A stretch of DNA of 64,000 bases, from contig CAMWCA010000001.1 of the NCBI GenBank assembly GCA_947172705.1, positions 124,001-188,000 of the forward strand, in the 5' to 3' direction. How positions within the stretch are numbered: position 1 is the first letter of the stretch; each line of letters starts with the position of its first letter. Shown here in pieces: positions 1 through 9,954 of the stretch. Source of the DNA: an uncultured Lachnospiraceae bacterium (GTDB taxonomy: Bacteria > Bacillota > Clostridia > Lachnospirales > Lachnospiraceae). The notes under the pieces were generated by a model that saw nothing but the letters and a program-made list of their open reading frames with translations, searched no databases and was not told where the DNA came from. The position numbers and the translations under genes were made by a program.

Positions 1-504
1 TTTGGTTTTATTGACACTTACCGCAGGGAAATGGAATTTGCGGAGATCGTTCCGGTCTCCGCTCTGAAAAGAGATAATACCCAGGAGCTTTTAAAATGCA
101 TTATGCAGTATCTGCCCTATGGACCTGCGTTTTATGATGAGGATACGGTGACAGACCAGCCTCAGCGCCAGATCGTGGCGGAGCTGATACGGGAGAAGGC
201 GCTGCGCTGCCTGGAGGAGGAGATCCCCCATGGCATAGCGGTGACCATAGAAAAAATGAAATGGCGGGGGAACATTGTGGATATTGAAGCGACTATTATC
301 TGCGAACGTGAATCCCACAAAGGCATTATTATCGGAAAACAGGGGAGCATGTTGAAGAAAATCGGTACAAATGCCAGAAGAGACATTGAGAAGCTGCTGG
401 AATGTCAGGTGAATCTTCAACTTTGGGTGAAGGTAAAAAAAGACTGGAGAGACAGTGAGTTTCTACTGAAAAATTTTGGTTACAATCAAAAGGACTGCGA
501 ATAG
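1..504 (+). CDS. era: GTPase Era, C-terminal part (5' end outside window)
   Basis: The reading frame is open from base 1, so the gene is cut by the window edge and the GTPase domain is missing. What remains is the end of the linker (VPVSALKRDN, the G5-like SA motif) and the KH RNA-binding domain with the GxxG loop in IIIGKQGSMLKKIG. Era binds the 3' end of 16S rRNA and acts in 30S maturation at the membrane. The order era, yqzL-like, recO downstream is the standard Firmicute arrangement and supports the call. The first ATG inside the fragment (base 31) is not the real start. Confidence 0.95.
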   Translation, partial: FGFIDTYRREMEFAEIVPVSALKRDNTQELLKCIMQYLPYGPAFYDEDTVTDQPQRQIVAELIREKALRCLEEEIPHGIAVTIEKMKWRGNIVDIEATIICERESHKGIIIGKQGSMLKKIGTNARRDIEKLLECQVNLQLWVKVKKDWRDSEFLLKNFGYNQKDCE

Positions 505-599
505 AAAAAGCAAAAACAGCACACCCTAATAGCATACTTTTTCACAATAAACTGTCCTGTTTTCGGGGACAGCGTTTGTGAGATATCAGGGGGCATAAG

Positions 600-776
600 A
601 TGCGTGTGATAAATTACTGGGATCAATTTTTAAGTACCGGAAGGATTGCTGACTATCTTGCCTACCGAAAGGAGGAAGAGCCGGCGCAAAAAGAGGGTGA
701 GGGAGCCGAAGAGGGTGCAGGAACAGATCAGTGTTACAGGGATGATTTTAAAAGCGGAGCCTGTAGGGGAATATGA
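600..776 (+). CDS. YqzL-like small protein, 58 aa
   Basis: A short frame begins with ATG at 600, 6-7 bases after an AGGGGG ribosome site, and ends with TGA at 774-776. Its N-terminus (MRVINYWDQFLSTGRIADYL) has the aromatic W-x(3)-F-x(2)-TG-x-I-x(2)-YL pattern that I associate with the YqzL family, whose gene sits between era and recO in Bacillus. The rest is Glu/Gly/Ala-rich and looks disordered. The gene overlaps the proposed recO start by about 60 bases in another frame, which suggests translational coupling. The function of YqzL is unknown. Family assignment rests on position and this short motif only. Confidence 0.65.
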   Translation: MRVINYWDQFLSTGRIADYLAYRKEEEPAQKEGEGAEEGAGTDQCYRDDFKSGACRGI

Positions 777-1389
777 CAGGCGGGTGGTAATACTTACAAG
801 GGAAAGGGGAAAGCTGGCAGCCTTTGCAAGAGGTGCGAGGAAGCAGGGAAGCAGGCTGTTAGCTTCCACCAATCCCTTTTGCTTTGGGCAATTCAGATTG
901 TATCAGGGCAGAACTGCCTACAGCGTGGGGGAGGCTTTGATCAGCAATTATTTTGAGGGCTTTCGAGAGGATTTTGAGGGCGCATGCTTTGGAATGTATT
1001 TTCTGGAAGTGATGGACTATTACACCAGGGAAAACAGCGATGAAAAAGAAATGTTGAAGCTTATTTATCAGTCTCTGCGGGCGCTGCTGCACAAAGGGCT
1101 TTTGAATGATCTGGTAAGATACATATTTGAGATAAAAGCATTGGCGCTGAACGGGGAATATCCGGGTCCCCCGGAAAGGGAAAAAGCCTATCTTGATTCC
1201 ACTCTTTATACATTACATTATATTGTAAATTCTCCGGTGGAAAAACTGTATAACTTTACGGTGACCGGACAGGTGCTGGAGGAACTTTCCTGGATCGCAG
1301 ATGCATTCAGAAGGCGTTTTGTGGACAAAGAGATGAAAAGCCTGGAGATTTTGTGCGAAATGAAATTCCAGGTTGAAAAACAGGGGTAA
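715..1389 (+). CDS. recO: DNA repair protein RecO
   Basis: RecO helps load RecA at gaps during recombinational repair with RecF and RecR. The protein shows the N-terminal OB-fold pattern (TGMILKAEPVGEYDRRVVIL, then RGKLAAFARGARK) followed by the helical domain. The frame is open upstream to a TTG at 646, but that extension is a run of Arg/Lys that RecO proteins lack and it is the shadow of the overlapping YqzL-like gene. I therefore place the start at GTG 715, giving 224 aa, slightly short for the family. The zinc-cysteine cluster found in many RecO proteins is not evident. The exact start is uncertain. Confidence 0.88.
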   Translation: MQEQISVTGMILKAEPVGEYDRRVVILTRERGKLAAFARGARKQGSRLLASTNPFCFGQFRLYQGRTAYSVGEALISNYFEGFREDFEGACFGMYFLEVMDYYTRENSDEKEMLKLIYQSLRALLHKGLLNDLVRYIFEIKALALNGEYPGPPEREKAYLDSTLYTLHYIVNSPVEKLYNFTVTGQVLEELSWIADAFRRRFVDKEMKSLEILCEMKFQVEKQG

Positions 1390-1435
1390 GTCATATATAA
1401 TGAATGAGGTAAATTGAAGAAAACAGGGGCATGAA

Positions 1436-2053
1436 ATGAAAAGCAGCTTTATAAAAATTCAGAAACTGATCATAGGCGCGTTGATTTTTTCCGGAATGCT
1501 GGGAATTGTTTCTTGCGGCAAAGGGGGAGAAGAAGAAAACCCCTCCACGATTACCATGGAAAAGGATGGATCTGTGCATGCCAGGATCGTGGAGAATTTT
1601 GAAAAAGAATATTATGATGCAGGGGAATTGCAGCAGAGTGTTTTGGAGCAGGCAGCATCCTACAACCGCAGTGCCGGAAGCGGAAATATCGCGGTGGAAA
1701 AGGTGGAATCGGATGAGGGAACGATCACGGTGGAGATGACTTATGCCGGCGCGCAGGATTATGCTGTATTTAATCGTGCCGTTTTTTTCGCAGGAACACC
1801 CGGGGAAGCAGAAGAAGCGGGATATAATCTTAACGTGGTGCTCAGCGGCGTAAAGGATGTTCAGGAAACGGTGGGCAAATCGGATATTTTTGCCATGGAA
1901 GGGTGCAAAATACTGATTACAAATATAAAAGAAGGAATCAGCTTAAACGGAAAAGCACTTTATGTCAGCGAATATGTTACAGCAGCCTCGGATGCCAGGA
2001 AGATCTGGTACAACGGGGATGAGCATGGACTGGCATATGTTGTTTATAAATAA
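1436..2053 (+). CDS. Hypothetical lipoprotein, 205 aa
   Basis: The N-terminus has two Lys, a hydrophobic stretch and a lipobox ending at Cys27 (LGIVSC), so the protein should be lipid-anchored outside the membrane. The mature part is acidic and contains a helical YDAGELQQSVLEQAASYN segment followed by alternating short beta-like stretches. I recognise no catalytic motif and cannot name a family. It lies between recO and glyS with short gaps on both sides and may be cotranscribed with recO. A housekeeping envelope role is possible but not shown. Confidence 0.8.
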   Translation: MKSSFIKIQKLIIGALIFSGMLGIVSCGKGGEEENPSTITMEKDGSVHARIVENFEKEYYDAGELQQSVLEQAASYNRSAGSGNIAVEKVESDEGTITVEMTYAGAQDYAVFNRAVFFAGTPGEAEEAGYNLNVVLSGVKDVQETVGKSDIFAMEGCKILITNIKEGISLNGKALYVSEYVTAASDARKIWYNGDEHGLAYVVYK

Positions 2054-2077
2054 AGAATGGTGAAAGGTATATGCGTT

Positions 2078-3466
2078 ATGGAAAAAACAATGGAAAAAAT
2101 CGTTGCACTGGCGAAGGCAAGAGGGTTTGTTTATCCCGGCTCCGAGATCTATGGAGGTCTGGCGAATACCTGGGATTACGGTAATCTGGGTGTGGAATTA
2201 AAGAACAACGTGAAAAAAGCCTGGTGGCAGAAGTTCATTATGGAAAATCCCTATAATGTGGGCGTTGACTGTGCGATCCTGATGAATCCCCAGACCTGGG
2301 TGGCGTCCGGACATCTGGGCAGTTTTTCCGATCCTTTGATGGATTGTAAGGAGTGCCACGAGCGTTTTCGCGCTGATAAGCTCATTGAAGATTTCGCCCA
2401 GGAGAATCAGGTGGAGCTGGACGGCTCCGTTGACGGGTGGAATCAGGAAAAGATGAAGAATTTTATTGAGGATAATCACATTCCCTGCCCTTCCTGCGGC
2501 AAGCATAATTTTACGGATATCCGTCAGTTTAACCTGATGTTCAAAACCTTCCAGGGGGTAACGGAGGATGCGAAAAACACCGTCTATTTAAGACCGGAGA
2601 CGGCTCAGGGAATTTTTGTAAACTTTAAAAATGTGCAGAGAACCTCCCGGAAGAAAATTCCTTTTGGTATTGGTCAGATAGGCAAATCTTTCCGAAATGA
2701 AATTACGCCGGGGAACTTTACATTCCGTACCAGAGAATTTGAGCAGATGGAGCTGGAATTTTTCTGTGAGCCGGATACCGATTTGGAATGGTTTGCATAC
2801 TGGAAGCAGTTCTGCATTGACTGGCTTAAGAGCCTGGGGATGAAGGAGGAGGAGATGCGCGTCCGTGACCACGACAAGGAAGAGCTGTCCTTCTACTCAA
2901 AAGCGACTACAGATATTGAATTTCTGTTCCCCTTTGGCTGGGGTGAGCTGTGGGGAATTGCAGACAGAACCGATTACGATCTGACACAGCATCAGAATAC
3001 TTCCGGAGAGGAACTGACCTATTTTGACGATCAGAAGAACTGGAGATATGTGCCTTATGTCATTGAACCTTCCCTGGGAGCAGACCGTGTGGTACTTGCC
3101 TTCCTGTGCGCTGCTTATGATGAGGAGGAGATTGGAGAAGGAGATGTGCGTACGGTACTCCATTTTCACCCGGCGCTTGCACCTGTAAAGATCGGTGTGC
3201 TTCCATTGTCCAAAAAGCTGAATGAGGGAGCGGAAAAAATTTATACACAGTTGTCCAAAAAATATAACTGTGAGTTTGACGACAGGGGAAATATTGGAAA
3301 AAGATACCGCCGCCAGGATGAGATCGGCACACCTTTCTGTGTTACTTATGATTTTGAGTCTGAGACAGATGGATGCGTAACCGTAAGATTCAGAGATTCC
3401 ATGGAGCAGGAAAGGGTTAAAATAGAAGAACTGGATTCCTATTTTGCTGATAAAATGAGCTTTTAA
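2078..3466 (+). CDS. glyS: Glycyl-tRNA synthetase, dimeric (alpha2) type
   Basis: Charges tRNA-Gly in the cytosol. The protein has class II motifs: [11 protein letters not shown] near the N-terminus, [15 protein letters not shown] (substrate loop), [17 protein letters not shown] (motif 2), and the C-terminal anticodon-binding domain from about residue 365. An insertion carries two CxxC pairs (DCKECHE and PCPSCGK), a likely zinc site. The eukaryote/archaea-like single-chain form is common in Firmicutes. An in-frame ATG at 2057 exists, but the AAAGG at 2061-2065 fits the ATG at 2078, where homologues begin ([17 protein letters not shown]). Length 462 aa is normal. Confidence 0.95.
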   Translation: MEKTMEKIVALAKARGFVYPGSEIYGGLANTWDYGNLGVELKNNVKKAWWQKFIMENPYNVGVDCAILMNPQTWVASGHLGSFSDPLMDCKECHERFRADKLIEDFAQENQVELDGSVDGWNQEKMKNFIEDNHIPCPSCGKHNFTDIRQFNLMFKTFQGVTEDAKNTVYLRPETAQGIFVNFKNVQRTSRKKIPFGIGQIGKSFRNEITPGNFTFRTREFEQMELEFFCEPDTDLEWFAYWKQFCIDWLKSLGMKEEEMRVRDHDKEELSFYSKATTDIEFLFPFGWGELWGIADRTDYDLTQHQNTSGEELTYFDDQKNWRYVPYVIEPSLGADRVVLAFLCAAYDEEEIGEGDVRTVLHFHPALAPVKIGVLPLSKKLNEGAEKIYTQLSKKYNCEFDDRGNIGKRYRRQDEIGTPFCVTYDFESETDGCVTVRFRDSMEQERVKIEELDSYFADKMSF

Positions 3467-3491
3467 AAACACTTATGGAGGAGGAAAACAA

Positions 3492-4955
3492 ATGGGAAGA
3501 TATTCAGAAAAACTTGCGGGAAATCGCGCCTTGCTGCAATGCTATTCGGGGATAGAGGCTGTGCTTTTGATTGCCTATATTGTGGAATTCATAAAGGGAA
3601 ACAGGACTGTTCCGTATATTTTACTGTTTTCTACGATCTTGTTGATCCCGCTGATTATATGTATTTGCCTTTATTTCAGAAATAAAGAGGATGGAAGAAT
3701 CCAGTACATATCAGGCATAGGATATTGCATCCTGTATTTGTTCGCATTGTTTTCTACAACTTCCAAGATGACATATAATTTCATCCTTCCGATGATCATT
3801 GTAATATGTGTTTATGCGAATTTTAAACTGAGCCTGATCATAGGCGCCGTTGCCGTTGTTGGCAATATTGTAAGAATTGCAATGGATGTGGTGGCTGCCG
3901 AAGTGTCAAAGCAGGATATCACTGATTTTGAAATTCAGCTTGCCGTAATTATTATGGCGGCGCTATATTCTATCGTATCAACCAGGGTGATCGTCAAGAT
4001 CAATCAGCAGAAGCTGAGAGAACTGGACAGCGAAAAGGAAAGAACGGAAAAGATGCTCATGAACATGAAAGATGTTTCTGAGAGTCTGAATGAAAGCGTT
4101 CTTCAGGTGACGGAAAAGATGAATGCGCTGGGAAAATCCGTTGAAACCATCAGAGACTCCATGCAGGAGGTTTCCACCGGTTCTACCGATACGGCGGAAG
4201 CTGTTCAGGTGCAGCTGCTGAAGACAGAAGAAATTCAAAACTATATTGAAAAGGTGGAAAAGACTTCCGGAAATATTTCCGATGATCTTCATATTACGGA
4301 GGAAATTATCCGTACCGGAAAAGCAAAAATTGATCAGCTGATCCATCAGGCAGGGGTTTCGGAACAGGCAACCAACACTGTTTCAGAGCAGCTTGTGGCG
4401 CTGAGCGGGAATACGGAAAAAATGCAATCTATTATTGAACTGATCGAGAGCATCACCACCCGTACCAGCATGCTTGCCTTAAATGCCAGTATTGAAGCGG
4501 CGCGCGCGGGAGAAGCGGGAAAAGGATTTGCAGTTGTGGCAACGGAAATCTCCAACCTTGCCCATCAGACCAGCGAGGCAACGGTCAATATTACCAAACT
4601 CATAGGCGATATATCCGGCGCCTTAAATGAGGTGGTAGAGACCATCAACCAGGTAATTCACAACAGTCAGACAGAGAATACCTATGCTGAGGAGATGGCA
4701 AAGAGTTTTGAGCAGATTCAGAATACCGCCGCCAGTATTTTTACGGAGGCGGACTCCCTTGTGGAGATTATTAAGGAGCTTGCGGATTCAAATGCAGGAA
4801 TCGTGGACAGCGTTCAGAACATTTCCGCTATTACAGAGGAAGTGTCGGCACATGCCGCTGAGACCTATTCCAGCAGCGAGGAAAACAGTGAGATCGTACA
4901 GGAAGTAGCCTCATTGATGGAGGCATTAAATGAGAAAGCAGAGCAGCTTAAGTAG
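3492..4955 (+). CDS. Methyl-accepting chemotaxis-type receptor with multi-pass N-terminus
   Basis: Residues 10-175 hold about six hydrophobic segments with very short loops and no large extracellular sensor domain. The rest is a cytoplasmic signalling coil with the highly conserved MCP hairpin tip ([20 protein letters not shown], then [13 protein letters not shown]). No clear HAMP domain is visible between the two. This suggests sensing within or near the membrane, or an energy or membrane-state signal. A good GGAGGAGG site precedes the ATG. No other chemotaxis gene is adjacent. The nearest is the cheR-like gene at 37341. The ligand cannot be deduced. Confidence 0.9.
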   Translation: MGRYSEKLAGNRALLQCYSGIEAVLLIAYIVEFIKGNRTVPYILLFSTILLIPLIICICLYFRNKEDGRIQYISGIGYCILYLFALFSTTSKMTYNFILPMIIVICVYANFKLSLIIGAVAVVGNIVRIAMDVVAAEVSKQDITDFEIQLAVIIMAALYSIVSTRVIVKINQQKLRELDSEKERTEKMLMNMKDVSESLNESVLQVTEKMNALGKSVETIRDSMQEVSTGSTDTAEAVQVQLLKTEEIQNYIEKVEKTSGNISDDLHITEEIIRTGKAKIDQLIHQAGVSEQATNTVSEQLVALSGNTEKMQSIIELIESITTRTSMLALNASIEAARAGEAGKGFAVVATEISNLAHQTSEATVNITKLIGDISGALNEVVETINQVIHNSQTENTYAEEMAKSFEQIQNTAASIFTEADSLVEIIKELADSNAGIVDSVQNISAITEEVSAHAAETYSSSEENSEIVQEVASLMEALNEKAEQLK

Positions 4956-5024
4956 CAAAAGTGATTGCATAAGCGCCTGCATAAGTAAGATAAGTAAGAA
5001 AAGAAACAGGTTGGAGGAAAAAAC

Positions 5025-7664
5025 GTGAAAGCATATGGTGTAAACGAACTGAGGAAGATGTTTCTTGAATTTTTTGAAAGTAAGGGACATCTGGCGATGA
5101 AAAGCTTTTCCCTGGTGCCTCATAATGATAATTCCCTGCTGTTGATCAATTCAGGGATGGCGCCTTTAAAGCCTTATTTTACGGGGCAGGAGATTCCTCC
5201 AAGAAGGAGAGTGACTACCTGCCAGAAATGTATTCGGACAGGGGATATTGAAAACATCGGGAAAACAGCGCGCCATGGCACCTTTTTTGAGATGCTGGGA
5301 AATTTTTCCTTTGGCGATTATTTTAAGCGCGAGGCAATTGGATGGACCTGGGAATTTCTCACAGAGGTGGTGGGGCTTGATCCCCAAAGACTGTATCCTT
5401 CTGTTTATCTGGAGGATGATGAGGCTTTTGAGATCTGGAATAAGGAGGTAGGCATTCCGGCGGAGCGGATATTCCGCTTCGGCAAGGAGGACAATTTCTG
5501 GGAGCATGGTTCAGGACCCTGCGGTCCTTGCTCGGAGGTCTACTATGACCGGGGAGAAAAGTACGGCTGCGGGAAACCGGGATGTACCGTAGGCTGCGAC
5601 TGTGACAGATATATAGAAGTGTGGAATAATGTATTTACCCAGTTTGACAATGACGGAAAAGGGCACTATTCGGAGCTGGAACAGAAAAACATCGATACCG
5701 GAATGGGGTTGGAAAGGCTTGCGGCGGTGGTACAGGATGTGGATTCCATTTTTGATGTGGATACCATCTGCGCCCTTCGCAACAGAGTATGTGAGATTTC
5801 AGGAAAGGAATACCAGAAGGAATATAAGTGGGATGTCTCCATTCGAATCGTGACAGACCATATTCGTTCTGCAACCTTTATGATCTCTGACGGGATCATG
5901 CCCTCCAACGAAGGCAGAGGATATGTGCTCCGCCGGATTATCCGCCGTGCGGCGCGTCATGGAAGACTGCTGGGGATTGAGGGAACCTTCCTTGCAGAGC
6001 TTGGCAAAACGGTGATTGAAGGGAGCAGGGACGGATATCCGGAGCTGGAGGAAAAGAAAGAGTTTATTTTCAATGTACTGACCCAGGAGGAAAATAAATT
6101 TAATAAGACCATAGACCAGGGCTTAAGCATTCTTGGGGATATGGAAGAGGAAATGGTAAAGAGCGGCGAGGGCTGTTTAAACGGCAGGGATGCCTTTAAG
6201 CTTTACGATACCTATGGATTCCCTCTTGATCTGACAAAAGAGATCCTGGAGGAAAAGGACTTTACGGTGGAAGAAGAGAGTTTCCATGCCGCCATGAAGG
6301 AGCAAAAAGAAAAAGCAAGGGCAGCACGCAAGGTGACCAATTATATGGGAGCGGATGTGACCGTATATGAATCCATAGATCCTTCTGTTACCACTGTTTT
6401 TGTAGGCTATGACAGGCTGGTGCATGAATCCAAAATTACGGTGCTTACATCGGAGACGGAACTTGTGGATGCGCTGACAGACGGAGAAACCGGAACCATT
6501 ATCGTAGAGGAGACGCCTTTTTATGCGACCATGGGCGGACAATGTGCCGATACAGGCGTCATTACCTGCGGTGACGGAGAATTTCAGGTAGAAGATACCG
6601 TGAAGCTTTTAGGCGGCAAGGTAGGGCATATCGGCAGGGTAGTAAAGGGCATGTTGAAAACAGGAGATGCCGTGACTTTAAAGGTAAACCAGGAAAACAG
6701 AGTGGATACCTGCAAAAACCACAGCGCCACCCATTTGCTTCAGAAAGCGCTGCGTACCGTTTTGGGATCGCACGTGGAGCAGAAGGGTTCCTTTGTAAAT
6801 GGAGACAGGCTTCGGTTTGATTTCAGCCATTTTTCAGCCATGACCAGGGAAGAGCTGGATCAGGTGGAGAAAATGGTCAATGAAAAGATCATGGAAGGAA
6901 TTCCTGTTGAGACCAGAGTTATGGGACTTGAGGAAGCAAAAAAGATCGGCGCCATGGCGCTTTTTGGAGAGAAATATGGAGAAAGCGTAAGAGTGGTACA
7001 GATGGGGGATTTTTCCACAGAACTCTGCGGCGGTACCCATGTGGCAAATACAGCGTCCATTATGCTCTTTAAGATCTTATCTGAAAGCGGCGTGGCGGCA
7101 GGGGTGCGCAGAATCGAGGCGCTTACCGGAAAGGGCGTTCTTCATTACTATGCCGATATGGAACACACGCTTCATGAAGCGGCAGGCAGGATAAAGGCAG
7201 CTCCGGCAGAGCTGGTACAAAAGCTGGATCATATGCTGGCTGAGATGAAGGCTCTTCAAAGTGAGAATGAATCCTTAAAGAGCAGGGCGGCAAAGGAAGC
7301 TCTGGGAGATGTGATGGATCAGGTCACGGAGGTAAAAGGCGTAAAGCTGCTTGCAATAAAGGTATCCGGTGTGGATATGAACGGGCTGCGGGATTTGGGC
7401 GACCAGATGAAAGCAAAGCTGGGAGAAGGCGTTGTTCTGCTGATTTCTGATCAGGATGGCAGAGTCAATATGGTGGCAATGGCAACGGAAGAGGCGATGA
7501 AAAAAGGCGCCCATGCAGGAAACCTGATCAAAGGGATCGCACCCCTTGTTGGGGGCGGCGGCGGCGGACGCCCGGGAATGGCACAGGCAGGCGGAAAGAA
7601 GCCGGAGGGAATTGATCAGGCGCTGACAGAGGTCTCGCAGGTGCTGGCAGCACAGCTTGATTAA
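5025..7664 (+). CDS. alaS: Alanyl-tRNA synthetase
   Basis: Charges tRNA-Ala and edits mischarged Ser/Gly. The 879-aa protein has the expected parts in order: catalytic core (SKGHLAMKSFSLVP, NSGMAPLKPYF, GSGPCGPCSEVYYD), the editing domain with the zinc ligands HSATH and CGGTH, a coiled coil, and the Gly-rich C-Ala tail (GGGGGGRPGMAQAGG). Length and motifs are complete. It starts at ATG 5025 after TTGGAGGAAA. No T-box leader is seen in the 69 bases before the start, unlike pheS in this window. Confidence 0.97.
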   Translation: MKAYGVNELRKMFLEFFESKGHLAMKSFSLVPHNDNSLLLINSGMAPLKPYFTGQEIPPRRRVTTCQKCIRTGDIENIGKTARHGTFFEMLGNFSFGDYFKREAIGWTWEFLTEVVGLDPQRLYPSVYLEDDEAFEIWNKEVGIPAERIFRFGKEDNFWEHGSGPCGPCSEVYYDRGEKYGCGKPGCTVGCDCDRYIEVWNNVFTQFDNDGKGHYSELEQKNIDTGMGLERLAAVVQDVDSIFDVDTICALRNRVCEISGKEYQKEYKWDVSIRIVTDHIRSATFMISDGIMPSNEGRGYVLRRIIRRAARHGRLLGIEGTFLAELGKTVIEGSRDGYPELEEKKEFIFNVLTQEENKFNKTIDQGLSILGDMEEEMVKSGEGCLNGRDAFKLYDTYGFPLDLTKEILEEKDFTVEEESFHAAMKEQKEKARAARKVTNYMGADVTVYESIDPSVTTVFVGYDRLVHESKITVLTSETELVDALTDGETGTIIVEETPFYATMGGQCADTGVITCGDGEFQVEDTVKLLGGKVGHIGRVVKGMLKTGDAVTLKVNQENRVDTCKNHSATHLLQKALRTVLGSHVEQKGSFVNGDRLRFDFSHFSAMTREELDQVEKMVNEKIMEGIPVETRVMGLEEAKKIGAMALFGEKYGESVRVVQMGDFSTELCGGTHVANTASIMLFKILSESGVAAGVRRIEALTGKGVLHYYADMEHTLHEAAGRIKAAPAELVQKLDHMLAEMKALQSENESLKSRAAKEALGDVMDQVTEVKGVKLLAIKVSGVDMNGLRDLGDQMKAKLGEGVVLLISDQDGRVNMVAMATEEAMKKGAHAGNLIKGIAPLVGGGGGGRPGMAQAGGKKPEGIDQALTEVSQVLAAQLD

Positions 7665-7683
7665 AACTTTTGCAAATTAGTGA

Positions 7684-7711
7684 TTGACGCAGGGAAAATT
7701 TGTGGTATAAT
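7684..7711 (+). promoter_or_regulatory. Sigma-A type promoter of rpsU
   Basis: TTGACG at 7684-7689, a 16-base spacer, and TATAAT at 7706-7711. The -10 is preceded by TGG, making it an extended -10. This is one of the best consensus promoters in the window and lies about 90 bases before rpsU. Confidence 0.8.
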
Positions 7712-7803
7712 CATACGTGTGTACATGAGTATGTGTGCGCTTAAATAAAAACCCAATCAGTCAGTGTTGCTTGGAAGGGACTGAAGGGAGGTCAGGGTGT
7801 AAG

Positions 7804-7980
7804 ATGTCAAACGTAATCGTAAAAGAAAACGAGACTTTAGACAGCGCATTACGTCGTTTCAAAAGAAGCTGCGCGAAAGCTGGTATCCAGCAGGAGATTC
7901 GCAAAAGAGAGCATTATGAGAAACCAAGCGTAAGACGCAAAAAGAAATCTGAAGCAGCAAGAAAACGTAAATACAACTAA
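7804..7980 (+). CDS. rpsU: 30S ribosomal protein S21
   Basis: A 58-aa basic protein with the family pattern [20 protein letters not shown] and a Lys/Arg-rich tail. S21 joins the 30S subunit platform and influences initiation. The start is the ATG at 7804, where all S21 proteins begin. The frame is open 23 codons further upstream, but that part has no S21 similarity and includes the leader. A GGGAGG precedes the start. The gene is monocistronic, with its own strong promoter and a terminator. Confidence 0.96.
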   Translation: MSNVIVKENETLDSALRRFKRSCAKAGIQQEIRKREHYEKPSVRRKKKSEAARKRKYN

Positions 7981-8026
7981 TCGTCTAACGGCCTGTTGCG
8001 AGACAAACGGCAGTTGGAGTGCAACG

Positions 8027-8060
8027 AAAGCCCTTGTTTCATAAATCAAGGGCTTTCTTG
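8027..8060 (+). terminator. Rho-independent terminator after rpsU
   Basis: A 10-bp perfect stem, AAAGCCCTTG at 8027-8036 with CAAGGGCTTT at 8047-8056, closes a 10-base loop and runs into a T-rich tail. It ends the rpsU transcript just before the next gene. Confidence 0.85.
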
Positions 8061-8098
8061 TTGCATGGGAAATGAGTGGTTCCAGTGAGGGAAGAGGT

Positions 8099-8692
8099 AT
8101 GTGGACAAAAGAAATCTTTGGAACGGATGTGTATCATCTGATTTCAGCGTTTATTATTTATAGCATGGCGGGATGGCTTGTTGAGTCTATTTATATGTCA
8201 TTGTGCAACAGAAGGTTGACAAACCGCGGCTTTGGCAGAGGACCTTTTTGCCCCATCTATGGCTTTGGCGGTGTGGTAGGTTACTTGATTCTGCATCCTT
8301 TAAGCGGCAATCTGGTAGCGCTTTATCTTGCAGGCGCTGTTCTTGCCACTGCATTTGAGTATCTGGTGGGAAGGATGATGCTGAAATTTTTAGGTGATGT
8401 GTGGTGGGATTATCATGAGAAGCCCTGCAATTATCAGGGGATCATTTGTCTGGAAAGCACCATTGCATGGGGATTCTATGCAATTATCATTATTACTTTT
8501 CTGCACAGCAGAATTTTGGGGTTTGTGGATCGGTTTGATATGACCTGGGGAATCAGGGCGTGCAGACTGATTCTGGCGCTTGTGACCATTGATTATATCC
8601 TGAAGCTGATGAAGGTTTTTCACATCAGTCTGAAGGAACAAAAGGACCGTCTGGTGGATGCCTATCAATCCTTCAGAACAAGGTGGTATTAA
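8099..8692 (+). CDS. Multi-pass membrane protein of the 'putative ABC transporter permease' (CmpB-like) family
   Basis: A polytopic protein of 197 aa with the conserved N-terminal pattern SMAGWLVESIYMSLCNRRL, then FGRGPFCPIYGFGG, and about five membrane segments. I associate this with the PF06541-type family, often annotated as ABC permease although no ATPase partner is present here. A central conserved DYHEKPCNYQGIICLESTIAWG stretch is typical. I chose ATG 8099, preceded by GAGGGAAGAGG, over the in-frame ATG at 8072. No operon partner is evident. Function unknown. Confidence 0.75.
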   Translation: MWTKEIFGTDVYHLISAFIIYSMAGWLVESIYMSLCNRRLTNRGFGRGPFCPIYGFGGVVGYLILHPLSGNLVALYLAGAVLATAFEYLVGRMMLKFLGDVWWDYHEKPCNYQGIICLESTIAWGFYAIIIITFLHSRILGFVDRFDMTWGIRACRLILALVTIDYILKLMKVFHISLKEQKDRLVDAYQSFRTRWY

Positions 8693-8765
8693 AATTTGTA
8701 CTTGCATTTTACAATCAAATAAAACATATCCATAGTAATAGAATACATAAGGGGAGAGAAACTAC

Positions 8766-9932
8766 GTGAATAAATGTTTGAAAGCAGCCCTATGCTATGT
8801 GATGTGTTTTATTTTTTTACTGATGATTCCGGCGAAGGCATTTGCAGCGCCGGCAATTGAGGCGCCATCCTATATTCTGATGGAAGCGTCTACCGGACAG
8901 ATTATATGTGAACAGAATGCAGAAGAAAGGCGCAGCCCGGCAAGTATTACCAAGATCATGACCCTACTGGTAATTTTTGATCATATTGGAACGGGGCGGG
9001 TGCGCCTTGACAGCGAGGTTATGACCAGCGCCTATGCCAAATCCATGGGAGGATCGCAGGTCTTTCTGGAGGAGGGGGAAGTACAGTCCCTTGAAACCAT
9101 TATCAAATGTATTGCAGTAGCGTCGGGAAATGATGCCAGCGTTGCCGCCGCTGAGTTTATTGCCGGCAGCGAAGAGGAATTTGTAAAGCTGATGAACCAG
9201 AGGGCGGAGGATATGGGGCTTACCGACACACATTTTGTAGACTGCTGCGGCCTTAGTGATTCCGATGAGCACTATACTTCGGCAAGGGATGTGGCAATCA
9301 TGTCCCGGGAGTTGATTACAAAGTATCCCCAGGTCTTTGACTATACCAAAATATGGATGGAAGACATTGTCCATACCACCCCTCAGGGAACAAGTAATTT
9401 TACATTATCCAGCACCAATAAGCTGCTGAAGATGTATGAATGGACTACGGGGTTGAAAACAGGATCTACCAGCAAGGCATTGTATTGTCTCTCTGCTACG
9501 GCGAGCAAGGATAATATTGACATGATCGCGGTGATCATGGGCTCTCCCAGTAATAAGACCCGTTTCCAGGATGCCATGGCGCTTTTGAATTACGGATACA
9601 GCGTCAGCGCCTTATATGAAGACCCCAATGAGGAGACCCTGCCTGCAATTCCCGTTAAGGGAGGGGTGCAGGAGGAGGCGGCGCTTATCTACAAAGAGCC
9701 TTTTCGTTATCTGGATATAGCGGGCAGCGATTTAAACAGCATAGAAAAAACCATTTCGCTTCCTCCGGAGCTGCAGGCGCCTGTAAACAGAGGAGACGCG
9801 GTGGGAGAGGCTGTTTATAAGCTGAATGGACAGAGGATCGGAAGCGTATCGATCTTATCCGATGTGACAATAGAAAAAGCGGGGTATAAGGATTACCTGA
9901 TTCGAGTGTGGAAATTATTCTGCAGCTTATGA
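8766..9932 (+). CDS. D-alanyl-D-alanine carboxypeptidase (DacF-like, S11 family)
   Basis: A penicillin-binding protein that trims the terminal D-Ala of peptidoglycan stem peptides outside the cell. It has a signal peptide (cleavage near AKAFAAPA), then the three active-site motifs: S60-ITK63, S120-GN122 and K231-TG. The C-terminal beta domain follows. There is a hydrophobic C-terminal end (YLIRVWKLFCSL), the usual amphipathic membrane anchor. Length 388 aa is normal. A second paralogue lies on the opposite strand at 12274-13563. Confidence 0.93.
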   Translation: MNKCLKAALCYVMCFIFLLMIPAKAFAAPAIEAPSYILMEASTGQIICEQNAEERRSPASITKIMTLLVIFDHIGTGRVRLDSEVMTSAYAKSMGGSQVFLEEGEVQSLETIIKCIAVASGNDASVAAAEFIAGSEEEFVKLMNQRAEDMGLTDTHFVDCCGLSDSDEHYTSARDVAIMSRELITKYPQVFDYTKIWMEDIVHTTPQGTSNFTLSSTNKLLKMYEWTTGLKTGSTSKALYCLSATASKDNIDMIAVIMGSPSNKTRFQDAMALLNYGYSVSALYEDPNEETLPAIPVKGGVQEEAALIYKEPFRYLDIAGSDLNSIEKTISLPPELQAPVNRGDAVGEAVYKLNGQRIGSVSILSDVTIEKAGYKDYLIRVWKLFCSL

Positions 9933-9954
9933 GAAGAAAGATAAGAGGCAAAAA

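Noticed and set aside
552..572. Hairpin CTGTCC...GGACAG after era as terminator
   Set aside because: No T-run follows, and era, the YqzL-like gene and recO are probably one operon.
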